Of a stretch of 64,000 nucleotides of DNA, positions 34,521 through 44,298 are shown piece after piece. A program made the position numbers and the translations under genes. Within the stretch, counting starts at the first letter, position 1; each line of letters starts with the position of its first letter. This DNA is from Burkholderiales bacterium (GTDB lineage: Bacteria > Pseudomonadota > Gammaproteobacteria > Burkholderiales > Burkholderiaceae_E): assembly GCA_027487815.1 (NCBI GenBank), contig JAIYCW010000081.1, positions 33,744 to 97,743 of the forward strand. The letters are read 5' to 3'. A model generated the notes under the pieces. The model saw nothing but the letters and a program-made list of their open reading frames with translations. It was not told the origin of the DNA and did not search any database.

Positions 34521-35570
34521 TTGAACGAAAGTGTGAAAATCGCCTTGTTTGTGCCGATCAGTGGCTCAGCCGGTCTATGGGGGCCCTCGGCGATTGCCTG
34601 TGCCCAGTTAGCGGCAGAAGAGGTGAATCGCTGCAACACATTGAGCGCACCAATCGAGCTAAGCATATTCAATGCTGCAGACGAAGCACAAGATCTTGCA
34701 AAGATCACCCGCAAGGCCCTGGATGCCCACGAGATTGATGCCATCGTCGGCATGCACACCAGCTCAGTGCGCAATATCGTCAAACATGCGGTGGGAAGCC
34801 GGGTGCCTTTTGTCTACACCCCGCTCTATGAAGGCGGCGAGCACATGCCTGGTGTTTACACGATTGGGGAACAACCCCAACAGCAATTGCGCCCGGCCTT
34901 GAGCGCAATGGCCGAGACGTTTCGATGCAAGCGCTGGGTGTTTTTGGGCAATGACTACATCTGGCCACGAGTGTCCCATCGCCTTGCAGCCCACTACCTG
35001 CGCGATCTCGACGCCACCTTGCTCGATGATGTTTACCTGCCCTTCGGTACCAGCGACTTTAGCCCACTCTTTGATCTTTTGAATGCGCTCAAGCCCGACG
35101 CGCTCTTGATGTCTCTGGTCGGCCAGGACGCCATCGATTTCAACCGCCAGTTCGGACAGCTTGGACTAAGCAAGAACATCGTGCGCCTGTCTTGCGCGGT
35201 AGAAGAAAACGGTTTGCTGGCTATGGGCGCCGGCAATACCGAGGGCTTGTTCGTTGCTTCGGGCTACTTTGCCTCGCTTCGATCCGAGGCCAATCTTGCG
35301 TTTACCGAGCGCTACTTCAGCCGCTTTGGCGAGCGTGCTCCGAGCCTCAACGCGCTCGGGCAGAGTACCTATGAAGGGGTGCACTTCGCAGCCGGGCTGA
35401 TGCAGCAACAAGCGCGATTTTCGACCCATCGAACTCAGTCCTCCACACCGCAACCCGCCGCCTGGCGCAGCGTGCGCGGTGGCACCTACATCGATAATCA
35501 GCACTGCGCCCAGCCGGTGTATCTTGCCCAGGCCCAGGGTCTGGATTTTGAGGTGGTTCAAGCACTTTGA
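34521..35570 (+). CDS. AmiC-like cytoplasmic ligand-binding protein (type I periplasmic-binding fold)
   Basis: 349 residues, start TTG 34521 with GGGAG five bases upstream. The fold matches AmiC/urea-type binding proteins: VKIALFVPISGSAGLWGPSAI (5-25, split), DAIVGMHTSSVRNIV and PFVYTPLYEGGEHMPGVYTIG. No signal peptide precedes the first strand, unlike the importer's own binding protein at 37370. In Pseudomonas, AmiC is the cytoplasmic amide sensor that holds antiterminator AmiR inactive, but no amiR gene is seen nearby. It may sense amide and act on another partner, such as the divergent MarR protein or the flotillin. Confidence 0.78.
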   Translation: MNESVKIALFVPISGSAGLWGPSAIACAQLAAEEVNRCNTLSAPIELSIFNAADEAQDLAKITRKALDAHEIDAIVGMHTSSVRNIVKHAVGSRVPFVYTPLYEGGEHMPGVYTIGEQPQQQLRPALSAMAETFRCKRWVFLGNDYIWPRVSHRLAAHYLRDLDATLLDDVYLPFGTSDFSPLFDLLNALKPDALLMSLVGQDAIDFNRQFGQLGLSKNIVRLSCAVEENGLLAMGAGNTEGLFVASGYFASLRSEANLAFTERYFSRFGERAPSLNALGQSTYEGVHFAAGLMQQQARFSTHRTQSSTPQPAAWRSVRGGTYIDNQHCAQPVYLAQAQGLDFEVVQAL

Positions 35571-35689
35571 AATACCCCGAGCAGGCTCTGTACCGTTATT
35601 GACGGACTCACAAAACCACGAACATCAAAACTCTTTTCCATGGAAAGTAATTTCGGGTATGCTAAAAAAAAGCCTAGCCCGGAGGTCGT

Positions 35690-37288
35690 GTGCAGATTGT
35701 TTTCGGAATTATCCTCGCCCTCATTGTGTTGGCGATCGTCATCGGTCTGCTCAACCGCTTCTATCTCAAATCCACCCGTGATACTGCCCTGATCCGTACT
35801 GGCTCGGGCGGCCAACGCATCGTGCTGGATGGCGGGGTGATGGTGTGGCCGTTTTTGCACCGAGTTGATGAAATCAACATGCGCACCCAGAAGTTTGAGG
35901 TCAAACGCACCGGGGATAAAAGCCTGCTTACGGAGGATCGCCTGCGAGTTGATATCGACATGGAGTTTCATGTGCGGGTTGAGCCCAGCGCAGCTGGGGT
36001 AGCCACAGCGGCCCAGAGCTTTGGTCCCCGCACCTTGCGCTCCGATGATTTGGGCACGCTGCTTAGTGGGCGCTTTGTGGATGCAATGCAAACCATCACC
36101 GCCACCTACTCGCTCGACGCCATGCACGAAAAGCGTGGTGAGTTCTCAAAATCCGTACGTGCATTGGTGGCGGATGAACTGCAGCGCAATGGATTGGTTC
36201 TGGAATCCGCATCCATCACCCGACTCGATCAAACCGCTCCTGCATCGCTCAACGAAAACAATGCTTTCAACGCGGTGGGTATGCGCAGGCTCGCCGAGAT
36301 CGTGGCCACCAACAAACGCAAGCGGGCGCAGATTGAAGCCGATGCCGATGTTGCGGTACGCCAAACCCATCTGGATGCTCTCAAAACCAAGCTCAACATT
36401 GAGCAGGAACAACAGCAGGCTGAGCTCGCGCAACGTCTCGAACTAGAGCGCACCCGGGGCCTGAACGAATCCGAAATGGCTCGCAGCCGCGAACAATCCT
36501 TGCGCGAGAGCGAGCAAGCCCGCATCGCTCGCGAACGGGAAATCAAAACCGCGGAAATCACCCGAGACCGGCAGCTCGATAAAGAGCGCATGGAGGCCAT
36601 GCTGGCCACTGAGGTGCAGCGCGTGGAGCAAGCGATTGCCTTGTCCCGCAAGCAGGCCGAAGAAGCCCATAGCGCTGCAGAAACCGAGCTTGCCCGCCTG
36701 GCGGTCAGCCTGGCCCAAGAGCGCTCACAAACCGAGCGCGAGCGTGCTGCCCAGCAGCGCAATAGCGAACTCGCCATGCTGCGAGCCCGGCAGCAAACCG
36801 AAGTGGATACCGAAACTACCCAAGCTCAAAGCGCCACTACGATTGAGCGAGCCAAAGCTCAGGCCGAAGCAATGCGCCAGCAAGCCGGTGCCCTGCGCGA
36901 GCAAATGCTGGCGGAGTCAGAGGGGAAAATGGCCTTGCTCGCTGCAGAAAACACCAGCTCTGAGGCCTTGATGCGCATGAAGCTTGAAATGTATCGCTTG
37001 GATCGCTTGCCGGAGATTACCGCCCAGTTAATGAAGCCGGTAGAAAAGATCGACTCGATTCGCATTCATCAATTTGGCGGCTTGCCTTCGGGAGGTGCGG
37101 CATCGGGCGCGCCTGCGGGTTCGGCAGTCAACCAGGCGGTGAGCAGCATTCTTGATATGGCGCTGCAAATGCCGGTGCTAAAGCGCATTGGCGATAGTTT
37201 GGGGGTGGATCTGGATGCCGGGTTAAGCCTGGCTAAAGTAGTCCCTTCCAGCGAAGAAGCCAAAGCCACGCCAACGCCTGGCGTTTAA
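35690..37288 (+). CDS. flotillin-like SPFH-domain membrane protein, copy 2
   Basis: 532 residues, start GTG 35690 with GGAGG four bases upstream. One N-terminal span (about 3-21), SPFH domain (about 30-220; TALIRTGSGGQRIVLDGGVMVWP split), long Glu/Arg/Ala coiled coil (220-440), and the flotillin C-terminal LMKPVEKIDSIRI. It is a diverged paralogue of the flotillin at 19820: the same ordering, with a conserved IRTG/VRTG-GGQ motif and LMKPVEKI/VKPMEKI near the end. No NfeD partner gene is adjacent. A perfect 12-bp palindrome TTTCCATGGAAA lies 44 bp upstream (35635-35646). Confidence 0.85.
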   Translation: MQIVFGIILALIVLAIVIGLLNRFYLKSTRDTALIRTGSGGQRIVLDGGVMVWPFLHRVDEINMRTQKFEVKRTGDKSLLTEDRLRVDIDMEFHVRVEPSAAGVATAAQSFGPRTLRSDDLGTLLSGRFVDAMQTITATYSLDAMHEKRGEFSKSVRALVADELQRNGLVLESASITRLDQTAPASLNENNAFNAVGMRRLAEIVATNKRKRAQIEADADVAVRQTHLDALKTKLNIEQEQQQAELAQRLELERTRGLNESEMARSREQSLRESEQARIAREREIKTAEITRDRQLDKERMEAMLATEVQRVEQAIALSRKQAEEAHSAAETELARLAVSLAQERSQTERERAAQQRNSELAMLRARQQTEVDTETTQAQSATTIERAKAQAEAMRQQAGALREQMLAESEGKMALLAAENTSSEALMRMKLEMYRLDRLPEITAQLMKPVEKIDSIRIHQFGGLPSGGAASGAPAGSAVNQAVSSILDMALQMPVLKRIGDSLGVDLDAGLSLAKVVPSSEEAKATPTPGV

Positions 37289-37369
37289 AGTTCCCAGCAC
37301 TGAGATCCAGGCCACCACCGTGGTACCGAGTTTTCAGAGTTCCCCCGCGCAACTAAGAGGAGAGCGCAA

Positions 37370-38587
37370 ATGAGCCAGACCCGTCGCACATTTATTTTGG
37401 GTGGTGCCGCCAGCGCCGCAGCCGGCAGCCTGCCCGCGATTGCCCAAACCGGTGATATTAAATTAGGCAGCATTCTCGACACCTCGGGCCTGTTCGACAT
37501 CTATGGCAAACCCATGGATCAAGCGGTGCAAATGGCTATCGATGAGCTCAACGCCGCAGGCGGATTGCTGGGCCGCAAGATCACCAAGATCGCCTACGAC
37601 ACCCAATCCGATATGGCGCTTTACACCAAATTCGGCCAACAGTTGGCCCGCTCGGACAAAGTCGACGTGGTGCATGGGGGCATTCTTTCGGCTTCACGCG
37701 AAGCAATTCGCCCGACCTTGCGCAAAGAAAAAGTGCTTTACTTTTACAACGTGCAATACGAAGGCGGCGTATGCGATCGCAACATTTTTTGCACAGGCAT
37801 TACCCCCGCCCAACAAGCTGAAGTACTGCTGCCCTATGCGATGAAGAAATGGGGCAAAAAAGCCTATGTGCTGGCCGCGGACTATAACTACGGCCAGATC
37901 ACTTCGAAGTGGGTTCGCAAGTACGTCAAGGACAATGGCGGCACCACCGCCCAGGTAGATTTCTTCCCGCTTGATGTGGCGGACTTCAATTCCACCATCA
38001 AGAAGATTCAGGATGCCAAACCGGACTTTGTAGTCTCGGTATTGGTCGGCGGAGCACATATGTCGTTTTATCGGCAATGGGCCGCAGCAGGAATGAATAC
38101 CCGTATCCCGATGTGCTCAACCACGCTTGGCGCTGGTAACGAGCAAAGTGTCCTGACCAAGGCCGAAGGCGACGGTATCCTCACGGCTTACAACTTCTCG
38201 CGGGAGCTTAAGAATCCGTCCACAATGGGCTTTCTGGAGCGGTGGACGAAAAAGTACGGCAACACCAACAACGTGCATGAACTTGCGGCAGCGAGTTATC
38301 AAGGCGTCATGCTGTGGGCCGAGGGCGTCAAGAAAGCCAAGAGTATCAAGCAAGCTGATGTGGTCAAGGCACTCGAATCGGGTGTATCGATTGTCGGCCC
38401 CGGCGGCAAGATCACGATTGATGCGCAAACCCATCATGTGGCGCTTGATGTCCACATCATGGAGGTGCGTGATCAGAAGATGAATGTGATGCAAAGCTTT
38501 GCGCAAAAGGAGCCGGTGGATACCAAGCTGGTTTGCGATCTGAAGAAGAATCCAGATTCCAATGTGCAGCATGAAATAAAAATCTGA
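37370..38587 (+). CDS. ABC transporter substrate-binding protein, urea/short-chain amide type (UrtA/FmdD-like)
   Basis: 405 residues, start ATG 37370 after AAGAGGAGAGCG. The signal is of twin-arginine type (TRRTFILGG, Arg5-Arg6) with cleavage near AIAQT at about residue 26. Marks are LGSILDTSGLFDIYGKPMDQAV, YFYNVQYEGGVCDRNIFCTG (both split by rule) and YVLAADYNYGQITSKW, which are typical of binding proteins for urea, formamide and small amides. Two cysteines in GVCDRNIFC probably form a disulfide. It feeds the permeases encoded next. The amide identity is inference from family and neighbours. Confidence 0.88.
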   Translation: MSQTRRTFILGGAASAAAGSLPAIAQTGDIKLGSILDTSGLFDIYGKPMDQAVQMAIDELNAAGGLLGRKITKIAYDTQSDMALYTKFGQQLARSDKVDVVHGGILSASREAIRPTLRKEKVLYFYNVQYEGGVCDRNIFCTGITPAQQAEVLLPYAMKKWGKKAYVLAADYNYGQITSKWVRKYVKDNGGTTAQVDFFPLDVADFNSTIKKIQDAKPDFVVSVLVGGAHMSFYRQWAAAGMNTRIPMCSTTLGAGNEQSVLTKAEGDGILTAYNFSRELKNPSTMGFLERWTKKYGNTNNVHELAAASYQGVMLWAEGVKKAKSIKQADVVKALESGVSIVGPGGKITIDAQTHHVALDVHIMEVRDQKMNVMQSFAQKEPVDTKLVCDLKKNPDSNVQHEIKI

Positions 38588-38632
38588 CGCTCGCGCTTTG
38601 TTCCTTTAACTCACCCGAAAGTCCGCTCACGC

Positions 38633-39499
38633 ATGGATCAGTTGGTGGTCGGGCTCATCGAGATTGCCTATGCCATCGCCTCGCTCGCGCTCATCAGCGC
38701 AGGCTTGGCCTTGGTATTTGGCATGATGCGGGTGATTAATCTGGCGCATGGTGAGTTCATTGTGCTGGGGGGTTATGCCACGATTGTGGCCACTCGCGAA
38801 GGCGTGAATATCTGGATCGCAATGTTGGTGGTAGCGCCCATCGCCGTGGGCCTGTTTGGCCTGCTCGTGGAGCGCTTGATTATCCGATGGCTTTACGGGC
38901 GCATCATCGATTCAATGTTGGCGACCTGGGGGCTGTCGTTGCTCATGGTGGGTCTGATCACCACGATCTTTGGCAATACCGTGACCGGTGTGACCAATCC
39001 AATTGGGCCAGTCAGCATTGGCTCCTATCAGGTGGGCGGGTATAGCCTGTTTATTGTTGGCGTAGCTGTTGTCTTGCTTCTGTTGATCTATGGTGTGCTC
39101 AAGTTCACCCGAGCTGGCTTGATTGCACGCGGAGCGATGCAAAACGCCCAGGTCGTCAGTGCGATGGGATATAGCCCCTCGCGGATTTACATGATCACTT
39201 TTGCCGCCGGAGCTGCAGTATCAGGGCTGGCAGGCGGAGTGTTGGCGCCCCTGACCGGATTGCTTCCAACTTCAGGCGGCCAGTTCATCGCCAAATCATT
39301 CATTACCGTGATTGCGGGGGGCACCTCTGTGATTGCGGGCACCACTGCAGGATCCATTCTCTTCGGTGGTGTCGCCAAGATCACTGAAATGCTGTCCACC
39401 ACAGTGGTAGGCGAAATTGCCCTGTTGGTCGTGGCAGTGGTGCTTTTGCGCATCTTGCCCACCGGCATTACCGGCCGATTCTTCAAGGGCTCGGTGTGA
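38633..39499 (+). CDS. amide/urea-type ABC transporter permease (UrtB-like)
   Basis: 288 residues with about eight spans. ALISAGLALVFGMMRVINLAHGEFIVLGGY (split by rule; about 20-49) is the LivH/UrtB hallmark, and the C-terminal FITVIAGGTSVIAGTTAGS segment contacts the ATPase. The stop overlaps the start of the next permease by four bases (GTGA). It is shorter than typical UrtB, which carries a large periplasmic insert, and so is closer to the amide (Fmd) type. Confidence 0.88.
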   Translation: MDQLVVGLIEIAYAIASLALISAGLALVFGMMRVINLAHGEFIVLGGYATIVATREGVNIWIAMLVVAPIAVGLFGLLVERLIIRWLYGRIIDSMLATWGLSLLMVGLITTIFGNTVTGVTNPIGPVSIGSYQVGGYSLFIVGVAVVLLLLIYGVLKFTRAGLIARGAMQNAQVVSAMGYSPSRIYMITFAAGAAVSGLAGGVLAPLTGLLPTSGGQFIAKSFITVIAGGTSVIAGTTAGSILFGGVAKITEMLSTTVVGEIALLVVAVVLLRILPTGITGRFFKGSV

Positions 39500-40488
39500 G
39501 TTCAAACTGGCGCGCGGGCGACTCCTCGGGTACTGGGCTCTGGCCCACTTTTATTGTGCTGTGCATAGCGCTTGCATTGGCTCCATTGGTGATTGACACC
39601 CATACCCTGACGATCCTGTTGATCTACGGCATGCTCGCCCTTTCGCTTGGGCTGGTATGGGGCTTTGGCGGCATTCTGTGTTTTGGGCAAGCGGCGTTTT
39701 ATGGATTGGGTGCATATGCCTATGCGGTGAGCGCCATTAACCTTGGCGAATCAACCTTGCCATTGATGCTTTCGATTGCCTTGCCCGCTTTGCTTGCTGC
39801 CGTGCTCGGAGCCCTGATGTTTTACGGGCGAATCAGCGATGTATATCTCGGTGTGATTACTCTGGTGGTCACCCTGATCTTCTTCAAGTTCTTGAACGCC
39901 GCGGCTGGTGATGCCTATCGGATTGGTGATGCACGCCTCGGCGGATTTAATGGCATCCCCGGATTTCAAACCCTGAATATTCCTGGGCAGCCCGATGAAT
40001 ACATTACTGGTCACTTGCTTTACGCGGTAGTGGCTGTGAGCCTCGTTGTCATCTGGCTTGCATGCCGCTGGCTGTTAGCCTCCAGCTTTGGCAGGGTGTG
40101 TGTGGCGATTCGGGAAAATGAATTGCGCGCCCAGCTGCTGGGCTATGACGTGCGGCTGATCAAGACCGCGCTGTTTACCTTGGGTGGAGCGATTGCAGGT
40201 CTGGCCGGAGCGTTTTATGCGAGCTGGGCCGAGATCGTCACGCCCAGTCTGTTCTCGCTCGCCCAGTCAGCCGAAATCATTATCTGGGTAATTGTAGGTG
40301 GCGTAGGCACCTTGCTTGGCCCGATTTTTGGCGCGATGCTTTTGGCTGCGCTCAAGATTGCCTTGGGCAGCCAGCAGTTGGTCAACAACCTCGTGGTTTC
40401 GGGTGCCATCCTGATCCTGGTGGTGTTGCTTTTACCCGGCGGAGTATTGCCAGCTTTGCTCAAAGCATGGCGAGGTGGCCGTGGCTGA
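39496..40488 (+). CDS. amide/urea-type ABC transporter permease (UrtC-like)
   Basis: 330 residues, GTG start at 39496 overlapping the upstream stop. Spans begin at residue 13. YGMLALSLGLVWGFGGILCFGQAAFYGLGAY (split) and GGVGTLLGPIFGA are characteristic of LivM/UrtC permeases. It overlaps the following ATPase start by 14 bases. With the previous protein it forms the channel of the importer. Confidence 0.88.
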   Translation: MSSNWRAGDSSGTGLWPTFIVLCIALALAPLVIDTHTLTILLIYGMLALSLGLVWGFGGILCFGQAAFYGLGAYAYAVSAINLGESTLPLMLSIALPALLAAVLGALMFYGRISDVYLGVITLVVTLIFFKFLNAAAGDAYRIGDARLGGFNGIPGFQTLNIPGQPDEYITGHLLYAVVAVSLVVIWLACRWLLASSFGRVCVAIRENELRAQLLGYDVRLIKTALFTLGGAIAGLAGAFYASWAEIVTPSLFSLAQSAEIIIWVIVGGVGTLLGPIFGAMLLAALKIALGSQQLVNNLVVSGAILILVVLLLPGGVLPALLKAWRGGRG

Positions 40489-41200
40489 AGTCGTCGTCGA
40501 GGCCGAGGCCCTGGTGATGCGCTTTGATGGTGTCATCGCAGTCAATGATGTTTCAATGCGCTTGCGCAAACGCGAGCTGCTGTGCCTGATTGGACCTAAC
40601 GGTGCTGGCAAAACCACTTTCTTTCGCTGCCTGACCGGCCAATATGCGCCAAGTGCGGGCAAGATCTGGATTGAGGGGCGTGCCGTAGCAGGCTGGCCGA
40701 TTCATGCGATTGCTCGGCTGGGTGTCGGTATCAAAACCCAGGTGCCGAGCCTTGCCAACGGCCTAAGTGTGCGGGAAAACATATGGCTTGGCGCGCGCGC
40801 CACTATGCCGCTTGCCAAAGCCAATCAGCGCGTGGATGAGCTGCTCACCGAGCTTGAGTTAACCGCCCATGCCGCCACCCTTACCGGTTCACTGGCTCAT
40901 GGAATTAGGCAAATGGTGGAGATCGGTGTTGCGCTTTCGAGCGACCCATGGCTGCTGCTGCTTGATGAACCTGCGGGCGGACTCACCAAGGAAGAGGCGG
41001 CTCGAGTAGGCGAAGTGATTCGCAAGCTGAACCAACGCATCACGGTTGTGGTGGTTGAGCACGACATGGAGTTCGTGCGCAGCGTAGCTTCAAGAGTACT
41101 TGTGTTTCATCAGGGGCGAGTCATCGCTGACGGCCCTGCCGACACCGTATTGGCCGATACTTTGGTGCGGCAGGTGTATCTTGGAAGCAAAGTGCGATGA
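40475..41200 (+). CDS. amide/urea-type ABC transporter ATP-binding protein (UrtD-like)
   Basis: 241 residues. GTG 40475 is used; a second GTG two codons later (40481) is equally possible. Walker [10 protein letters not shown] (about 44-52), signature variant AHGIRQ, Walker [12 protein letters not shown]. Cytoplasmic partner of the fused ATPase that follows, whose start overlaps its stop by four bases (ATGA). The signature lacks the canonical LSGGQ, as in other LivG/UrtD proteins. Confidence 0.9.
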   Translation: MAVAEVVVEAEALVMRFDGVIAVNDVSMRLRKRELLCLIGPNGAGKTTFFRCLTGQYAPSAGKIWIEGRAVAGWPIHAIARLGVGIKTQVPSLANGLSVRENIWLGARATMPLAKANQRVDELLTELELTAHAATLTGSLAHGIRQMVEIGVALSSDPWLLLLDEPAGGLTKEEAARVGEVIRKLNQRITVVVVEHDMEFVRSVASRVLVFHQGRVIADGPADTVLADTLVRQVYLGSKVR

Positions 41201-43656
41201 CGGGTGTCCACGCGACTTCGACAGATACCGCAGGCAGCGCACCAGCGGCGCCAACGCCTTTAGCTATCGTCATTGAACAACTGCGTGCAGGCTACGGTCG
41301 CGTGCCTGTATTGCATGGCTTGAGCATCGAGGTGAAGGTCGGTGAGATCGTCGGGATCCTGGGCCACAATGGCATGGGCAAAAGCACCCTGATGAAAGCG
41401 CTGATGGGCCTGGTGCCAGTGAGCAGTGGCAAGGTCCAACTGTTTGGCAAGGATGTGACCTCAAGGCCTGCCGAAGCACGGGCCACTCTGGGCATTGGCT
41501 ATGTGCCGCAGGGCCGTGGCATCTTGCCTGGGTTGAGTGTCCTGGAAAACCTGCAACTGGCTCACCTCGCGGCTCATAAGGAAACCCAACGACAAGCGCT
41601 CGAACGTGTGCTGGAGCTTTTTCCGCGCGTTGAGCGGTTGCTGGAGCGTCGGGGCGGATTTCTTTCGGGTGGCGAACAACAACTGCTTGCGCTTGCGCGC
41701 GCGATGATTGGCAATCCCCGGCTGCTGTTGCTCGATGAGCCCACGGAGGGCATTCAGCCTTCAATCATCGAAGAGATGGCCACCACGCTTGTGGGAATCC
41801 GGGATCGGCAGCAACTTAGCATTCTTGTGGTTGAACAAAACCTTGACTTCATCCTCGATTGCGCCGACCGGGTACTGACGCTCGAAAAAGGCCTGATCGA
41901 GCACGAGCTCAGTGGTCCGGCGTTGCGCGATCCCGCTCAGTTGAGTCACTTCATGGGTCTTGGCGCGGCGCGATCAACTCGGGCTGCAGCGCCAACCACC
42001 CCCATCACAACACAGCCTGCGAGAATCCCGGTTTCAGCTGAACCCCGAGCCGGCTTTCCCGCCCCATCTGCTTGTTCAGCCCTGCCCGCTTTGTTCCCCC
42101 CTGCCGCCCTACCCGCACCCTTTACTCCAGGAAGCCGAACCATGACTGTTCGCCGCCCCAATCTGTCGCAAATGCAAGCCATCATCAAGGATCTCCATAT
42201 GACCATGGCAGACGCCGAATTGGTGGAGTTCATGCAGCAAATGGAAGGCTCCATTCAGGCCTATGACCGGGTCGATGCCCTGCCCGATTACTTGCCGCGG
42301 GTAAAGTATCCCCGTACGCCGGGCTTCAGGCCCGCAGCTTCAGACAACCCACTGAACGCCTGGTATGTAAAGACGGAGGTTCGGGGATCCATGGCTGGCC
42401 CACTGGAGGGCAAACGCATCGTGCTCAAAGACAATGTGTGCCTGGCTGGAGTGCCGATGATGAATGGCGCGTCTACCCTCGAAGGCTATGTACCCGATAT
42501 CGACGCCACCATCGTTCAGCGGATGCTCGATGCAGGCGGCACGATAGTCGGCAAAGCCCATTGCGAGTATTTTTGCTTGTCCGGCGGCAGTCATACCAAC
42601 GCCACAGGCCCAGTGCATAACCCCTGGAAAATGGGCTACATGACCGGAGGCTCGTCTTCGGGCTCAGCCGCTTTGGTAGCCAACAAGGAAGTGGAGATGG
42701 CGATTGGCGGCGATCAAGGCGGATCAATCCGCATGCCTGCGTCGTTTTGCGGTATCTACGGCATGAAGCCCACCCACGGCTTGGTACCCTACACCGGCAT
42801 TATGCCGATTGAAGCCACGATCGATCATGCCGGCCCCATGACAGCCAATGTACGCGACAACGCACTTTTGCTTGAAGTGCTTGCTGGTGCCGATGGATTG
42901 GACCCGCGCCAATACAACCCGCAAATCGATCACTACACCTCGGCCCTGGGACGCGGGATTAGCGGGATGCGCATTGGTATGGTTCGCGAAGGCTTTGGGC
43001 TGCTCAACAGCGACCCCGAAGTCGATGCCAAGGTACGCCTTGCAGCCGACAAACTCGCACGCCTCGGAGCTACGGTTGAGGAGGTTTCGATCCCCATGCA
43101 TAGCGACGGCACCGCGATCTGGACACCCGTGGCACTTGAAGGCCTGCAGGCCCAAATGATGCTGGGCAATGGCATGGGCTTTAACTGGAAGGGCCTCTAC
43201 ACCACCAGTCTGCTTGATCGCCACTCCAACTGGCGGGCGCGCGCCAACGAACTGTCGCCCACCCTGAAAGTGTCCATGTTCATTGGCCAGTATTTCCTGA
43301 CTCACTACGGCGGGCGCTTTTATGCCAAGGCTCAAAATCTGGCTCGGCAGCTCACTCGCACTTATGACGAAGCGCTTAACCGCTATGATCTGCTATTGAT
43401 GCCTACGGTGCCAATTACAGCTCAGCCGATTCCTCCGCCTGGCTCACCGCTTGCCCTGATCATCCAGCGTGCATTTGAGATGATCGCAAACACCGCGCCT
43501 TTTGATGTCACGGGCCACCCCGCGATGAGCATTCCATGTGGCTTGGCCCAAGGCCTGCCAGTTGGTGCGATGCTGATTGGAAAGCATTGGCAGGAGAGCA
43601 CGATTTATCGAGCCGCCTATGCCTTTGAGCAGTCTGGCGATTGGCGTACATTCTGA
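41197..43656 (+). CDS. fusion: UrtE-type ABC ATPase joined to amidase-signature enzyme
   Basis: One uninterrupted frame of 819 residues. Residues about 20-255 are the ATPase: Walker [10 protein letters not shown] (56-64), [22 protein letters not shown]. An Ala/Pro-rich linker covers about 256-315. Residues 316-819 are an amidase-signature hydrolase with the full triad: Lys411 (VLKDNV), cis-Ser486 (GGSSSGS) and nucleophile Ser510 ([11 protein letters not shown]). Such amidases cleave R-CO-NH2 to acid and ammonia. An internal ATG at 42142 has AGGAAG seven bases before it, so free amidase could also be made, but the frame through the linker is open and the fusion should be produced. It joins the importer's energy source to the enzyme for its likely substrate. 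Confidence 0.9.
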   Translation: MTGVHATSTDTAGSAPAAPTPLAIVIEQLRAGYGRVPVLHGLSIEVKVGEIVGILGHNGMGKSTLMKALMGLVPVSSGKVQLFGKDVTSRPAEARATLGIGYVPQGRGILPGLSVLENLQLAHLAAHKETQRQALERVLELFPRVERLLERRGGFLSGGEQQLLALARAMIGNPRLLLLDEPTEGIQPSIIEEMATTLVGIRDRQQLSILVVEQNLDFILDCADRVLTLEKGLIEHELSGPALRDPAQLSHFMGLGAARSTRAAAPTTPITTQPARIPVSAEPRAGFPAPSACSALPALFPPAALPAPFTPGSRTMTVRRPNLSQMQAIIKDLHMTMADAELVEFMQQMEGSIQAYDRVDALPDYLPRVKYPRTPGFRPAASDNPLNAWYVKTEVRGSMAGPLEGKRIVLKDNVCLAGVPMMNGASTLEGYVPDIDATIVQRMLDAGGTIVGKAHCEYFCLSGGSHTNATGPVHNPWKMGYMTGGSSSGSAALVANKEVEMAIGGDQGGSIRMPASFCGIYGMKPTHGLVPYTGIMPIEATIDHAGPMTANVRDNALLLEVLAGADGLDPRQYNPQIDHYTSALGRGISGMRIGMVREGFGLLNSDPEVDAKVRLAADKLARLGATVEEVSIPMHSDGTAIWTPVALEGLQAQMMLGNGMGFNWKGLYTTSLLDRHSNWRARANELSPTLKVSMFIGQYFLTHYGGRFYAKAQNLARQLTRTYDEALNRYDLLLMPTVPITAQPIPPPGSPLALIIQRAFEMIANTAPFDVTGHPAMSIPCGLAQGLPVGAMLIGKHWQESTIYRAAYAFEQSGDWRTF

Positions 43657-43659
43657 GCT

Positions 43660-44298
43660 ATGAACCTTAGCTTAAACCCTTCAACCGATGTTCTGGTGGT
43701 GATTGATGTCCAGAATGATTTCTGCCCGCAGGGAGCGCTTGCGGTTGCGGATGGCGACGCCATCGTGCCAATCATCAACACCCTGGCCCCACGCTTTGCA
43801 AACAAGGTGCTCACACAGGATTGGCATCCGCCGGGCCATCGCTCATTTGCATCAAGCCATCCAGGCCAGCCGGTCTTCTCACAAGTGCATATGCCCTACG
43901 GCCAGCAAACACTTTGGCCTGATCATTGTTTGCAAGGCTCGGCTGGCGCACAGTTCCATCCGGGCTTGCGACTGGATGATGCGCAGCTCGTGATTCGCAA
44001 GGGCTTTCGCCCGCATATCGATTCCTATTCGGCGTTCTTTGAAAATGACAGGCAAACCAGCACTGGCCTGACCGGGTATCTTCGTGAGCGCGGTTTGAAG
44101 CGGGTGTTTCTTTGCGGCTTAGCCACTGACTTTTGCGTAGCCTATTCAGCGATTGACGCACAGCGTCAAGGATTTGAAGCAGCGGTTCTTCTGCCGGCAT
44201 CGCGTGCAATTGATATGCAAGGATCCCTGGCGCTGGCGTTAGCCCAAATGCGTGATCAGGGTGTGACCCTGGTAGGTGACCTAGCCTTGCTGCATTAA
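43660..44298 (+). CDS. pncA: nicotinamidase-like cysteine hydrolase
   Basis: 212 residues, three bases after the fusion gene. The isochorismatase-fold triad is Asp16 (VIDVQNDF), the lysine in IRKGFRPHIDSYSAF and the cysteine in GLATDFCVAYSAIDA. The metal site TQDWHPPGHRSF is the PncA type. Nicotinamidase converts nicotinamide to nicotinate and ammonia in NAD recycling. As the end of an amide-import operon, nicotinamide or a related aromatic amide could be one of the imported compounds; that is inference. It ends just before an 18-bp hairpin and the convergent panC. Confidence 0.87.
   Translation: MNLSLNPSTDVLVVIDVQNDFCPQGALAVADGDAIVPIINTLAPRFANKVLTQDWHPPGHRSFASSHPGQPVFSQVHMPYGQQTLWPDHCLQGSAGAQFHPGLRLDDAQLVIRKGFRPHIDSYSAFFENDRQTSTGLTGYLRERGLKRVFLCGLATDFCVAYSAIDAQRQGFEAAVLLPASRAIDMQGSLALALAQMRDQGVTLVGDLALLH

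Noticed and set aside
35635..35646. palindrome TTTCCATGGAAA upstream of flotillin copy 2 as an operator
   Set aside because: Perfect but only 12 bp, with no second copy or matching regulator evidence; it may be chance.
42142..43656. amidase as a separate gene starting at ATG 42142
   Set aside because: A ribosome-like AGGAAG precedes it, but the frame is open back to the ATPase with no stop, so the fusion is the primary reading; a second internal start is not excluded.
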